From positions 126,500 through 190,499 of the forward strand of contig NMRA01000659.1 of assembly GCA_002633005.1 (NCBI GenBank): 64,000 nucleotides of DNA. Direction: 5' to 3'. A program made the position numbers and the translations under genes. The notes under the pieces are model-generated. The model was given only the letters and a program-made list of their open reading frames with translations. It did not search any database and was not told where the DNA came from. Positions within the stretch are counted from its first letter, which is position 1; every line of letters starts with the position of its first letter. This document shows positions 11,301 to 26,300 of the stretch, one piece after another. Source of the DNA: Phoronis australis (lineage: Eukaryota > Phoronida > Phoronidae).

Positions 11301-14300
11301 AAGTGCACTACAACACTTAGTAAGCACCAAACTTTTTAAAATGGTTGGTCAAAGTCCCGAGAAACAAAAACATAGCTGTGCAAAATCTTGAGAAACAAAA
11401 ACATACAGTGCACAGAACAGTATCATTCTTTCCTTCACCTTCGGAACCAAACTTTGACTACAGCCCACTAGCTTGCCCATGACACTGGTCAACATTGCAA
11501 ACTCACCTTAGAATCTTTTAGCAGCTCCGCAAGCCTCGACTGCATGTTGCTCTCCTTTGTGAAGAGATACAAAAACCCGCCACCTCCTGCCCCAGCCATA
11601 CAGGCGGCCATGATGTAAGGCTGCAGTAGACTGATGACTCGAGTGACTGCGGCTGGTTCAGAGCCCACAGCCATGCGCTTCTTCAGCTGCCAGTATTTAG
11701 AGAACTGCTTTCCCACTTTCTCCAGGTCACCTGAATGATGTACGACGAGGTTAAGTAGACACTGGGTTCTCACTTATGTCCCATGCAGGGCAATCTTTGA
11801 AAGCACTGTTTTTGTTCATACTTTGAGGTGTAACCCTGTTCTAAGTTTTTAATGCGGTGAATTAATGTTTGTAATTTCACAAAGAACGATTGAATGGCGT
11901 AAATAGGTGGCTTAAATGGTAAAGATTCATCGACACCAACCTGGATCTTTAAACACATCACTAGATTCTCTCTTCATTTTAAACTAACTTGCAATCTTCA
12001 TTTTTACACATAAAAACTAAAGTCCTTATGGTGTTTGGTAAAGCTTTGACTAACGTAAAGAACACACTTGGTCTAATCAGTGACAGTATGCAACAGTACA
12101 AGAATACACACACGACTAACCTGTCACGAAGGCCGCCCTGCACTCCTCAGCACAGTAAACCAGATTGTCCATTGTGTCCACGATCTCTGGATCTCGGCCA
12201 TACCAGGCTCTCACAGCATTCTGAAGAAATTGAAGAATGCACGAACATAAAGCAAGCACAGTGATTCTGCCACCGGGGGTCTCTCCAAAAACGGATAGAG
12301 GTGTGGCACTAAGACGTTACAAATACAGACCAACGCAATATCTTTGGTAGATGACAAAATAACCACCTGATACCACACCAAATGATGAAAAACCCTACCC
12401 AAGGTAATACCAAGACTAAAATAGATACTCAAGATAGTACCAACTTTTCAAATACCTTCCAATGTCAAAACCTCTTAAATTTTATTTATTTTGATAAACA
12501 ACAAGCCGCGTGAAGCGCTACTTTCGTGTCCGAGACCCCGGAGCATAGTACCACTATGGCAGAGGTCACCTCCCACGTAGGGAGAAAATTTTGTTAATCA
12601 AATTGTTGCATAAGAAAATTGGACCATTCAAAACGCTTTCTAGGTCAAAAATATTGACCCAACGATTTCACTCATTATACCCACCCAAAGCATAGCCCAA
12701 AACTATACCAGATACTTAGCCAAATTACACGCCCGACACAATACCTGAGAGGGCCAAACTAACTACCAGAGTAGGCGGCACATCTCTACTCACCCCTTCT
12801 ATGGGAGAACTCCCCCAACGGTTCTACCACTTAATGAGAGCATGATGCAGATCCACTTTTGAAAACCTGGTTTTTCTGGGAAGGAACCCTTTGCTTGTTT
12901 TTAATTCGGTGTTCATAAATCCACGAAAAGCCCTGCCCCTATCAACACTTCTCTCACCTGCAGAAGATTCTTGGCGAGCCGTGTTTTTCCCGTGTACAAT
13001 AGTACAATACGTCTGTTGAAAGCATCCATCACTTCTGGCTGCACGTTGAACTTGTCAATCTTGACCTCCACTGGAAGGCCAGCCGTGCAGTGACCCATCT
13101 TGATGCCAGGTGCCAGACCCCCTACCTGGTCTTGCCAACCACCCCCTGTGGTGAGCAGCTGCTCCACATGCAACACCTGTGAAGGTAAATCAAAAAAAAA
13201 AACAAAAGGATCCTCCAAAAGTAATGTTTAATTTGTAACAGTTGCTTCCTAAATTGGGCAATATGCCAAATGGTCATATTTTGTTGTCACGAGAAAACAG
13301 CAAACAAGGGGCATATTCCGAACTAAATTTATTGAATGTGTTATCATTCAAGGTAGGACGTAAACCCTTGGTTTAACCAATGGACCAATTTTCAATTGAA
13401 GGACATCATTTAGCAGCCCAGGAAAATTTGCTTTATCACATCTTGTACAGTGCTTTTGTTGAACATCTATGGATCATAGATCATGGGTAAACTGATGCTA
13501 CTATAACAGGCGCAGTACGAAAATATTGCACATTCAGTCCATCAACATCAGCCGAATTTTCTACGCAACCAAAATACGCCAAATTTAACTTTCGAGATTT
13601 TCAATGGAAAATTAATATTAGCTAATTTTGAATCTCTCAATGGAAGCAGCAGAGCGAGAGTTGAGTCACTAAAGTCATACATGTACTCAGTGGAGTCTCT
13701 ACAGTCGTTCATGTGGTCCGTCGAGTCACTACAGTGCATACATGTACTCAGTCAAGTCACTACAGTCATACATAAGCTCAGTCAAGTCACCAGTCATGCA
13801 AGTACTCAGTCGAGTCACTACAGTACATACACGTGCTCAGTCAAGTCACTACAGTACATACATGTGCTCAGTCAAGTCACTACAGTACATACATGTGCTC
13901 AGTCGAGTCACTACAGACATACATAAGCTCAGTCGAGTCACCAGTCATACAAGTACTCAGTCGAGTCACTACAGTCATACAAGTACTCAGTCGAGTCACT
14001 ACAGTCATACACGTGCTCAGTCGAGTCACTACAGTACATACATGTGCTCAGTCGAGTAACTACAGTACATACATGTGCTCAGTCGAGTCACTACAGTACA
14101 TACATGTGCTCAGTCGAGTCACTACAGTACATACATGTGCTCAGTCGAGAATCACTTGCATACATAACTTACAGCATGAATGAGATCAGTCTCAGAATGT
14201 GAAGCACCAGACAATGTCCAAAGTACAGCCATTGTCACTCCTGCTAAGATACTGCTTGTACCTAAGCCTGAAGTAAAGAAATAATATCTACTTGATAATG

Positions 14301-17300
14301 CTCGTACCTAAGCCTGAAGTAAAGAAATAATATCTACTTGATACCTCTCATGCCTAAGCCTGAAGAATAATATCTACTTGATACTGCTCGTACCTAAACC
14401 TGAAGTAAAGAAATAATATCTACTTGATACTGCTCATGCCTAAGCCTGAAGAATAATATCTACTTGATACTGCTCGTACCTACACCTAAAGTAAAGAGTG
14501 AGATAATATCTACTTAATACTGCTTGTACCTACCAGACAGTGTGAACTAAAGAGACATCTACTTGATACCAAATGATGCAGGTGAGTTACAGGTGCACAA
14601 CAAGTACGAGCACAAATGAAGTCACAAAAAGCTAAAAAAAACTAGAACATTTTTTAAAGGAGACAGGCAGACCTGAAAACTTATTTCAAATACTAAGTAA
14701 TCTGCGTAACAAACAACTTCAGACCCACTGTACACATGACACAAGGTTTCTGATATGTGACCCACCACGACAAAATGAGTCTTAAGTCGGAAACTCATAT
14801 TTCCTGACAAGACTGCAAACAGTCGCTATCGGTAAAATTAGGTCAAATTTTTTTATTGCAGATTATGATTATTTATTCATTCTACTCCACAAAACAATAC
14901 TTTAAAACGATCAAACTTCATTTTAAACCTTATTTATTTCATTTTGAAAAACATCACCTTCTCCACGACTGCATATCTCGTGAAATTTTCATCGAAATTT
15001 GCCGGTTTTCGTGTCCTCATTGATCAGTCTTCCGATGACCCAATTTCGCTCGTAAACACATCAACAGAAAGGTCAAACTCTGCTCATTATGCATGTAGTA
15101 ATCTCTTTGAGTTTTTCGTCCAATCATAAGTCGTTATTTCACTTTTTGCATTCGGGGTATTTTCAACAGAAGTGTCACTCACCAGTCTTTTAGCTAGTAA
15201 CGACCTTTTAACCCAATGCATCGCTGACCTCATTCGCTAGAACTAGTTAAGTGGGCGTGAAACCGTGAGGTCGCGAGCTAGGTCACGGCATGTTTTCAAG
15301 ACAGTAAGATGGCTGGTCGCTGTGTAGCTGATATCTCAATGATTAACTCTTGCCTCTGACTGCCGTATCAAGATCAGCGAGAATTAACTGAACTCAACAG
15401 AGCACATTTGTTGATTGAGACAAGGAGGAATTTCGTGACAGCAACGAGTCGTCTGACGGCAGCAACTCGTCGCCAGATGAGTTTCATGATCGACCCATCG
15501 CGAATACGGTTGCGTTGGATTCCAAGTCGTTGGATTGGAACAAACAGAACTTGAAGAAAACCGTCCGGATTAGCTTAATCGCACAACAATGTCTTGTATC
15601 TGCAAAGCCAGTGGATCGGGGTGCACGCAGCTGAATATTACTGCAAGAGGGAACAATCTTCGATAGGGCTGAATCACTCGGTGAGAAGTCGAGGAAAGTC
15701 GTTGCTCTTCAGTCAGTGTCAGTGGACTTGGATAGGGATGAGTGATTGTCATTTTTTCAAAATTATTCACACTAGCGTAAAATTTTGAATTATTTCGAAC
15801 AAAAATCAGCCACGAACGTGTATTTTGTAATCTACAGGACTTCATTTTATTAAATTTCTCCAAAATACACTTTAACTACTTGTTTTACTTGCGGTAACCC
15901 CTCCTGTCACAAGTGGACTGACCCTGTACACATTAGCTGGGAAATTTATTGACCCAGTTGCAGCAACCCAACATGAATATCACTCATTTTTGGCTGAGAT
16001 TACATGATAAGGTCTATATTTTTTCTAATTTTTATTACTTTTATTTGTTTATGTTGTTGTGCATACTAATAAGTCTGAAATGTAGCATTCAACTGCAGGT
16101 TGTTATGGAAATTTTAAAGACACTGTCAGCACTTTTCGTCGGCCATTTTCCTTGACTTTTGAATGCTCTAAATTTTCGGTTTCCCCGAATAGAATTGGCA
16201 ATAACTCGGTCATTTGTGAAGATAAGGACATGTTTCATACCTCAAAATGATCAGAAAACACTGCGTTTTCAGAAAAAAATAACAATTAAAAAATGACAAA
16301 TCCCGACTTAAGACTCATTTTGTGGTGGTGGGTCACATATCATTAATTGGAAAAGACGGGTAGAGTACACAGTTGTGAAAAAACAAATCTTGACAATCTT
16401 TAATGGATTATTTTGACATTCGGTAATTGCTGCTCAGGACAAAAAACTACCTGGCTTTTAAAACGCAAACTTTTCTGTCAATAAAGGTATCTCTTTTTTA
16501 CTTAGAAAGTGAGAGACAATCCCAACTGCAGTCCTCAACATTTAACCATATTTGTAGACTGAACTTTCTAAATTAAAAAGTTCAGTCAGTGCATTAGTTA
16601 CTTTGTCTTCATTACTAAGTTAAATGAAGACAAAGTAACTAATGCACTAAGTTAAATTTCCCCTTTGATACACAACTAGGGTAAGCTCTATGTTGAGTCC
16701 TCAAGTCTAGTGGAAACAAATACTGACCATTTCATACAAAGCCCTTAATTTAAATTCCCTAGTGTTTATTTTTAACGAAACAAGGACTCGGTATAACGGC
16801 ATTAGAATATGATATGATTTATAGCAGAGCTCATAACAATAATAAAGTAATGGGAATTAAAACATAACATTTGTGAGTGAACAAAGACAAAAATGCACGG
16901 CAGGGAATTTAGTGGACTGCCTACTTGGGAGTGTTTCATTCAACCGGGCAACGGCAGCTCAAACCTCTATGGTGTTTCAGTCTCCCATACAGCCCTGACT
17001 TACCAGAGCCATGCGGTAGATTGGCCCAGGAGTGCACCTCCAGTCCACTTCCAAGTTTGCTCGTCAGTTGCTGCTCCAGGGTCTGGTTTGAGGAAACATT
17101 GATCAACTTTGCAGCAATTAGGGCAGCTTTCAAAAGGGCCCCTGGGGTTAAAATAAATTTAAGTTAAGTCAATTCAATAGCTACTGACATTAATACACAG
17201 TACTTTAAAATGAATCCCTACTTGAGGGAATCCCTACTTGAGGAGAATTCAGCAAAAATGATGTTTGATTTATGAATTTTGCCAAAGCAACACTAAGAAT

Positions 17301-20300
17301 TTTGGATGGCGATTAGAGATTAAAATTCTAATCGTCATCCACACATAGTAAGTTTTAAGCAGAGCACAAGGTGAGTTGCAATATTGGTACACAGAACAAC
17401 TGAATTCTCTCTAAAGTGCATATTAACTTTACCTTTAGTTAGCTAATAATTGACACGGTGCATAGTTCTCCTACCTGGTGCTTGGGGGCAGCAGTAGTCC
17501 TCCATATCTTTGAGTGTGTTCAACTCTATCACGGAGTCCTTGGAATGTTCAGAAATGAGAACAAGTACAACTTTCAGGCTGAAAAGTTATTAAAAAGCAA
17601 ATCTGTCAAGAAACTCAACAATAAAGCCTAGATGTCACTTTACCAACAGTTGGGTATCCCTACTGTTTTGACCTTTAAATGAATTCTACTGACACTGGAA
17701 TAAAATCTTGCAAGTGTGGGTGAGCCCACAAAGCTTAAACTTGGGTCCAGTGATCTCAATACTTGTGATGATAAGGCTCTACCTGTCATCCTATCTAGTT
17801 CATTAAGAAAAAGGTATGAAATTTTTCTAGAGGTTTAAAATCAACAGCTTTTGAATATAAACTGAAAACGATAAAATCGTTCCACTTTAGGTCACACTAT
17901 GGCAAACAAGTTTTTTATGCAGCACCAAATCAAATGCTGCAGCATTTCTATGTTCAACTTTTGTTCTACAACTACGATCACATCAAAGTTTTGAAAAAGT
18001 CTGAGTATTCACAGTGATGTTAGAGGCACTTGAAAAACAAAGAGAAAGAAAACGTCAAGTTAGCCAATTATTTTTGTATGAAGTTGATGAGATTTTACCG
18101 TGCATACAAAAACAAAAAATGTGTGAAAACAATCTATTCATGTATTAATCAACTTGTGTTTGCTGTGCTATGATATATTGTAGTTTTAGAATTATGGTTA
18201 AAATGAAGGTCATGGGATGAACTTTATTTTCTACTCAGAGAAAAAAACATATTTCCATGATTCCTAAGGATTTGAATAAACAGTCTGTTGATACTTTCAT
18301 GGAGTGACAAATTAGTGCGACTCCTGATCTTGAAGACGCATGACTTAACCTTAATATTGAAGAATAAATAGTTTACTTACTCAGGGATTCGACGAGCCTT
18401 GGCCCCAATAGGTTTCTGCAATGATAAGCAGGTAAGTGTTGAAACAAAGAAGTGAAACTTAAGTCAGTAGTCCATCTGAACAACCTCAAACTAGCCACTT
18501 GTGGCCAATGACACAAGGCTATGATGCAACAGTTGTATCAGGACAACATTTCTTTCCAAAACTTTAAATTGATTAATTTTCAAACTACAATCTATTTTGC
18601 AAATAAAAAAGTATAAGCCCAGAAAGCTCAAGAAACATTTAATACACAAAAAATGTGTGTGATGTAAGGATTCTTCTATGCTCCACTATACAAATCAAAA
18701 ATAAAATTTAATTTTATTTTTCTTCAGGGCCTTTTAGAACAAGAGCAACGCAGAGCATTGAAATGCGCCCACGAATGCACTGCAAACGGTGTGCTTCTAG
18801 GGTTGTTTTTTTGTTTCAAAAAATTGCCAATAGATGGCGCAAAAACATCCAATCCACCTGGAAACAAAAAATGCCATCGCTTCTTTAATAGAAAGCTATA
18901 TACCAAATTCCATGAAAATCTGTCAAGGAACTTCAGAAAAACAAAGGAAAACGGAAAAAAATGAAACTGCCACTAAAGGGCACAGCGTTCATTGGATGGG
19001 ACTGAAAGATGTTGTCTGTTCTTAGCTTCTTATCAATACAATTACTAAGTTTAATAAAGATCATGTAGTGTGTTAAGGAGATGCAGCTATGGGCGCAAAA
19101 CAAAACAAAACTATCACTAGACGGCGCCACAGTAGTCAAATTTGTTATAGTCAACTGTCCTCTTCACGCTGAAAACATACACCCCAATTTTCAAAATCAT
19201 CCTTAGAATGGTTTGGTTGTTAGAGGGGTGGACGCCAAACTCGAAAACAGGAAAAATGACAACTAGGTGGCGAAAAGTACCCCAACTCCATCCGAAAACG
19301 GGAGGACAGCATCATCTCACCAATAGATGCCTAAATTCAAAATTGTCTGAAAATCTGTTGAGGACCTTTGAAGATACAGACTGAGGTAAACCTAAAAAAT
19401 TAAAATTGCTACTAGGGGTCACACTGGTAGTCAGATCCGTTCGAAAGTTGTTGTCAATGGTTGTGAACATAATATAACACTTGCTAAATTTAGCAAAGAT
19501 CCTACAAACGGTTTAGGATATAAGGCCAGGGGCGCAAAAAAAAAACTGCCACTAGGAGGCACCACAATAGTCGAAGTCGTCGGAAAATTATGGTTAGCTT
19601 CGTAGTAAAAAGTAACATACATGACAATTTTCACAGTCATCCTTAGAACCGTTTGGTTGATAGAGGAGTGGAGGCCAAAAAACAGACTCAAAAACAGTAA
19701 AAATGGCCACTAGGTGGTGCAAAATGCCTGAAATTCAACCGAAAACCGGAGGATAGCGTCACCTCACTAATAGATGCCCAGCTGCCAAAATTTTAAGAAA
19801 ATCCGTTGATGACCTTAGAAAATACAGGGTAAACGTAAAAAACTAAAACTGCCACTAGGGGACGCTACAGTAGCCGAAGTTGTCAGAAAATCATCGTCTG
19901 AAAGTCGTCAACCTCTGTTGTCAACTACATATACATGTAAATACACCAGGAAAATTCAACAAAGATCCTGTAGAGCATTTAGGAGATACAGTCATGGGTG
20001 CAAAAGCAAATAAAACTGCCACTAGGAGGTGCCACAGTACTTGAAACCGTCGAAAAATTATCGTCAGCCACCATCTTCACCGAAGGAACATATATGCCAA
20101 TTTTCAAAATCATCCCTAGAGCGGTTTGGTTGATATAAGGGCGCAGAGCACCTCGAATCCATCCCAAACGAAAGGATGGCATCATCTCAGTAATAGATGC
20201 CTAACAGCCAAATTTTATTAGAATTCGTTGAGGACTTCCAAAGATACAGAGGTAAGCGTGAAAAACTAAAACTGCCACTAGGGGGCACTCCGGAAGTCGG

Positions 20301-23300
20301 AGAGGTCCGAAATTCAATGACCTCCGTTGTCAGCTTCATAGGAACACATCTGCCAAATCTCATCAAGATCCTGTGACGGGTTTAGGAGATAGAGTGACGG
20401 ATGGCGCACGCCCAGACGGAGATGATGGCAATATGTGACCACATATGAATATATGGGCACATAACAAGCTGCAAGCAAACCTGACTTTCATTTTGACTAA
20501 GTTTTCAGATTTGTCTCAACTTCCAAACTTTGAAACTTGCACTTATGGCAAGTTACTAAAACTCAAGACAAAGCTTAACTCAAAAACTTATTAGTTGTCC
20601 CTTCCTTGTTATCTCTTCCTGGTCAAACTTAAGATCACTTTCTTGGAATGAACTTAAGACACATTGAAGTTTTAACTGAAAATTGACTCTAATTTAAAGA
20701 TTGTCTTAGCTAAGCCAGTTTCCTTGAAATGGGCCCCAGGACTTGATCACAGTCTGTACAGCAGACAGCGTAACCTGACAAAACACAAGAATCACGCAGT
20801 TTTGAGAGTGGCATCAGATTTTTTATCAACAATCTTGGACTCCACAGGTCAACAGATAACTTTAATGTTGAACTTGTCATTAGCGAATCAGACGCTGGTT
20901 TACTGACCTTTCCATTGACCAATACTGCAGCATTTACTACAGCTCCACCATGCTCATACGTCATTGGTGGAGTGTCTGACCAGCCACCAGCGATGTCGAT
21001 TCTGGCCGGGGCCTTGCCAACAACCCACTTATTCACAGCAGGCAAAGGACTGCCACCAGCTGGTTTGATGAACTGTAATTTGACAAATCAAGAGTCATCA
21101 AGTTTCTGCGTTTTAAAGAAAAAATTTTTTCCTGGTCATGACACTGCTATTTCATTGGTGGGATTGTCAAGAAAATTATAAGAATAGTGCAATGATGACA
21201 GAAGTGGCCGGAGAGTGGAGAGGATAATAGACAACAACACATTATATTACAAAAGTGGCAGGTGCCCTGATCCCCTTTGTAGGGCACCTGTCCAGCTCTT
21301 GACAGTTCATTGCACAAGTTTATGTGGTTCAATGTATGCTATGATTTGTGCACTCTTCCAAAGTTTATTACACGGGATATGATAACTAGCAAGAAGTGCA
21401 CTTTCTGAGGTGAATATGCAGGACTGGCTAGACAATAAGTATTTCCAGCACAGCTGTAGGAGTTCCTGGAAAACAATGCAGAATACAAAATTAATGGAAG
21501 TTGAACACTTGAGGGTGCTCTGTTCAAGAGATGTTATCCATTTCAATGCTCCATAGGCTAACATAGGTCTAGCAACACCAGAGAGTGTTAATCCAGATCA
21601 CATTCTTGGGGATACTGCCATGTTTTACACACCACACAGGAACATCTTAAGAAGGCTGAGTGCTCGACATCTATCAACAACTAGAGTCTGAGAGGCACTC
21701 TCTCACAGGGGGTTGGTTTAATCGAGTGGGTGTCGACTCCAGTGGACCTTTCCATTTTGGGAACAATAAGCGACTTTAAAAAGTCAGATTTATGACAAAG
21801 TGAGCACGTTTTAGGAAATTATGAGTAGTAAATCCAAATATTTCAAAATTTCCAAACTGCATTTTTGTGCATGGTATTCTTTTGTTACAAATTAATAAGG
21901 AGTGGTGCATTTCTTTAAGAGGAAGCGGGGTGAGTCTTCTCAATGCAAAGACTATTGTTTCCATAAATGTTCTTAAAATATATCATCAAACGTTAAAATT
22001 TGACAAAAATTATAACTTACATCAAAAAACTCTTTGTATGAATTAAAAAATTGTCCTTACTTTTATATACAAACAATTACCTTCACACCCCTTTGTTAGG
22101 CTCATCCTATGTGTCACTGATTCATTATGCACATGGTGTACTTGAAGCCCAATCTCAAAAGCAAAATGTGCCATGGAGCATGTAAATGACCGATCAAACT
22201 GGTAGTATTTGGATACTAGTTGTTTCTGGACCCACTCACAGGATCAGACGGGAGGTCCATTGAGTAGGTTTGAAATCATGGCTCATAATTTTTAATTTGA
22301 GTGTTCAGGTCGGCAAAATCTAAGATCCAAATCCCGACAGAGGCTACCATTTGCCTTTCGCCTGCTAGACAACAGGCAATGCATTATATTATAGTCTAGG
22401 GTGCATGTGATATTGAATCAATAGCAAAGGTTAAGATGGTACCCAGTACATTAACCCTTGAGACCATTTCCAAAATAATTAATACATGCAAAATCCACAA
22501 GTGGCCTCATCCAAAAATGGCAACACTAACAATGATGATTTTCAGGATGTGACTGTCTGAAAGAGACAAACAATTAGTTTAGATTTTTCTCTTGTTCAAC
22601 GTGGCAAAGGTATATTGGAAGGGGAGATTTGGCCATACTTCAATTGATGAAGTGCAAAACCACTTCATGAAGTGCAACAAATACTTATTAAGTTTAATTG
22701 AGATTTATCAGAGCTTAGCAGATTTTTAAGCAGACGAAAAAATGAACTAATTTAAAATTGCCACTGGGGGGGGGGTCTGTCCAAAAATCACCATTATAGT
22801 TACCTGCTACCTGCAATTATGGTGACTACACAAGTCGTTTTCACATGTTAAGATGGACAACGACAACCTTACACCAGAATAATACGAGCACAATGCCAAA
22901 CGCTCACCATGTGTATATTAATAAACCGAAAAGAAATAAGTGGACTTGTGCTCATTTTGTCGAATATTTCCACAGTTATCCGATCCATTTGGAAATCAAC
23001 AGCTGTACACGCTCTCCAGTCATACAGTACAATAGGTTACACACCATTTCTCATAAAAAAACAAATATAGATGGTTGGAGTTAAAGTACTGTACTTACGC
23101 AACAGCCGGCTATACCCTGAACAATGACAAATTAAAAAGTTAACAACAGAATATTGTTATGATTGTTTGCTTAAGTTGAAAAAAGCATAAAAAAGACAAA
23201 AAACGTTCTTGAATTTTCCCTTTTAAGTCCCACAACCAAAAGAAGAATGATTTTTTAAGGTCTTCGAACCAACAGAGTTTATGAGAGCACTTTGCCAATT

Positions 23301-26300
23301 AAATATACATTTGCATGCTCCTAACCATGCTAATGTATAGCAGGAAATAAACGACAATGCTATTTTAACATAATCTATGCTAAACAAAGTTCAGTTGTAT
23401 TTAGCGACAATAGGTGACCTTTACACTTGTCTAATGATGTACCTCGCAGGCTCACATAGCTCGCATCATGCAGTGTTATTCCCCAGCACCACATCATGAT
23501 ACTTACTGGACACGGTACAGTGATTTGCGGGTTCAGTGATTTGTGACGGATCATTTTTATTTTTGCTACAAAACTCGTTCTTAAAAACATTTGGCGACCT
23601 TCAAGCTATTTTATATTCACATCATCGCTACATGTTGTTTTTCTGACTAACTTGGCCAAGCAATCACAGAGATAAGTAATTAGCCTGCAAGTTCCACTTA
23701 AAGGATCATAGGGATGTCATAGCAAAAGCTAATTAAAACATAAATCTACATGGCTCATCTGTGCTGGTTGGATTCATACTCTGGCTTCCCAGCATAGACA
23801 GATGACAGTTTTCTGTTCTCCCGTAGAAGTGACACTAGTCCAGTGCAATTTATTTCCCTTCACAGCATAATAATACTCATGTAAGCTGCTGCATTGACTG
23901 CACCTGTCCAATAATTGCCAAAACTCACCCTTTTTAATTTTCAAGGCATTCTAACTTCATTTTGAAGCCCCACAAGTTTTCAAAATGTTGTCTATTGGTA
24001 ACTATGGTACAGAGCATGAGTTAGTGTAAAGAGAAAACAAGATTTGACTTGAGTGCCACCTTGTGTCCTAAACTGGTGACACTTTACCACAGCTAAACCA
24101 AAGCACTATTGAAGCAATGTTAAGAAATGTTCACTTGGAAACAATAATATATTAGAGAATGAAAGAGTTTGAAATGCATTGAACAAGTTAAAGATTGCTA
24201 ATTCCCAGTTTCAATTCAACAAAATGGAAATAAAAACAAGTTAAACGCCAAGAGGCATAATGCCATAGTTTGAAAATAGTTTAATTTCACTTAGATCCGT
24301 CAAGCTGCTTGTAATTTTATTCACACCCATATTCAGACCAAAATACAGAAAATATGCCACTAGGACCACAGCTTTTGATCTATGGAAAATCCCACTTTCA
24401 TTTTTATCAAGACAATTTCAGAAATATTTAATAAGAATTTTTCATGTGAATAAATTTAAATTTCCCATAATTTGAAAACAGCACATATTGGAGGTTCTGT
24501 GGTCTAGATTGTGAGGGTGCCCAACCACAATTTTGAGAACCAGTTTTCTCTACTGAATAACAGGCATCGACTGGTTCTCAAAATGCGGGCACGTTATATC
24601 AGCCTATATCCATTGAACTAACACACATATTATAGTGACAACAGCATACCACTGAATAGTGAATCATTTTTCACAATTAATCAGTTTTAACATCCTCTAT
24701 AATGTGCAGACAACTGGCAACCTTTGCTGGGTAACACTGACCTTAGTTGCTGTGTCAACTGCTTGTTTAATGAATATTTGTCCAGCTCCTTCATAATGCC
24801 TCGCAGCTCTGATCAGGTGGTCAGGGCGAGACAACCAGTTGCTCCTGGCAACAGTCAAAGCTTCCACTCCAGTTCTGATGTCCTTATTCTACGTACAAAG
24901 CAAGAAAATATACGCGTTACATAAAATAAACATTATCCAAATTTCAAAGCCTCCACCTTTGTAGCTTTAAGAAGTCAACTGCTGCAATTATTCTGTACCA
25001 ATTGATGAACATTTGGATTTTTACTCAGAATATAATATTCCACCAAATAAAGGTTTTCTTTGATTAATTTTACCTTAAACCCACGTTTTAGTGAAAATGC
25101 TTGACCATGTTTTTGTAATTCTATGACAACCAGATTGATTCAAGAACCAATGGTATCAATAAAAGAATTAGAGTTTCCCAAAGCACTGAAATGCAGCAGT
25201 GATTACATCACGCACAGTGTGATTTTTAAGAGTGTTTCTTAGTGTCATGCAAGATACCAAAAACAACAAGACGAATGAATACAGAGCATTGAAAAGCTAA
25301 AGAAAAGGCTGCACGTTTTTTTCAAGTATTTCCAAAGTAGTCCAATCCCTCCAAAAATCAACATTAGATGTTGAGGCAGAAGATTTAAAGAAAACTAAAT
25401 CTGCCAACAGGGGGTGCTACAGAAGAACAGTCTGAAAATTAATGTGGGCCATGGACTCCTCACTAAGAACACACCAGCCAACCAACTTTCAAGATGATTC
25501 TTCAAGCAGTTTGCACAGGCATACACCCACGATCGCAACAAAATTATGATAAAAATCGTCACTAGAGGGCAAAAAATGACCAAATCAAACTGACACTGGG
25601 CAGGTGCTCTCATTGACTTCGTAGAAGCTTATGTGCCAAATTTCATGTCTATGAATATCTATTGAAGGAACTTAGAACAAATTGAGGCATAAGAAAAGAA
25701 AACCTAAACTGCCACTGGGAAAAGCCATAGAAGCTATCTTCATCCCAAAATCAATGGCAGCCTCAACAGGAACATTTTAAAGCAAATTTCAAGGAGGTTC
25801 ATGAAGGGACTTAGACAAAATCCCCAATAGATATTGAGCCACAGGCAAAACAATAAATTGCTACTAGGGCACGCCACAGAAATTGGAAGCGTCACCAAAT
25901 CAACGGCATCTTGCTCTTCTGAGAAGAAAGACATCTGTAAATTTTTAGATTGGTCCTTCGAATGGTTTGGCAGATAGTGAATAGGTTGCCAAAACAGGCT
26001 CGAAAATAAATAAATAAAAACGACCACTAGGTGGTGCAGAAACTGAACAATTATGTTGAATCCATTCATAAATGGGAAGGTGTGGTTCACCCAAAGCACA
26101 TTGCATGACTCTAAAACTGATTGTGTCCTTTTACAGTTCAAAATTTCATCATCTGTTACATAGAACACAATTGGCAGATTTATTTGGCAGATTTATTTGG
26201 CAGATTTATTTGGCAGATTTATTTGGCAGATTTATTTGGCAGATTTATTTGGCAGATTTATTTGGCAGATTTATTTTGCAGATTTAACTAAAAATTCTTT

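Larger units (their letters stand above)
21073..24741 (-). other. Intron between exons 19 and 20
   Basis: Contains the candidate 18-bp microexon and a short R1-like relic near 22757 (ATTGCCACTGGGGG). No other gene or structured element recognised. Confidence 0.5.

Noticed and set aside
13681-14183. Regular direct repeats that could suggest a CRISPR array or a repetitive protein
   Set aside because: Units are contiguous 31-bp minisatellite copies without unique spacers, in an animal gene intron. The three overlapping open frames arise because the unit lacks stops.
26072-26287. Open frame reading repeated [13 protein letters not shown]
   Set aside because: Translation of the 13-bp tandem repeat, not a protein.
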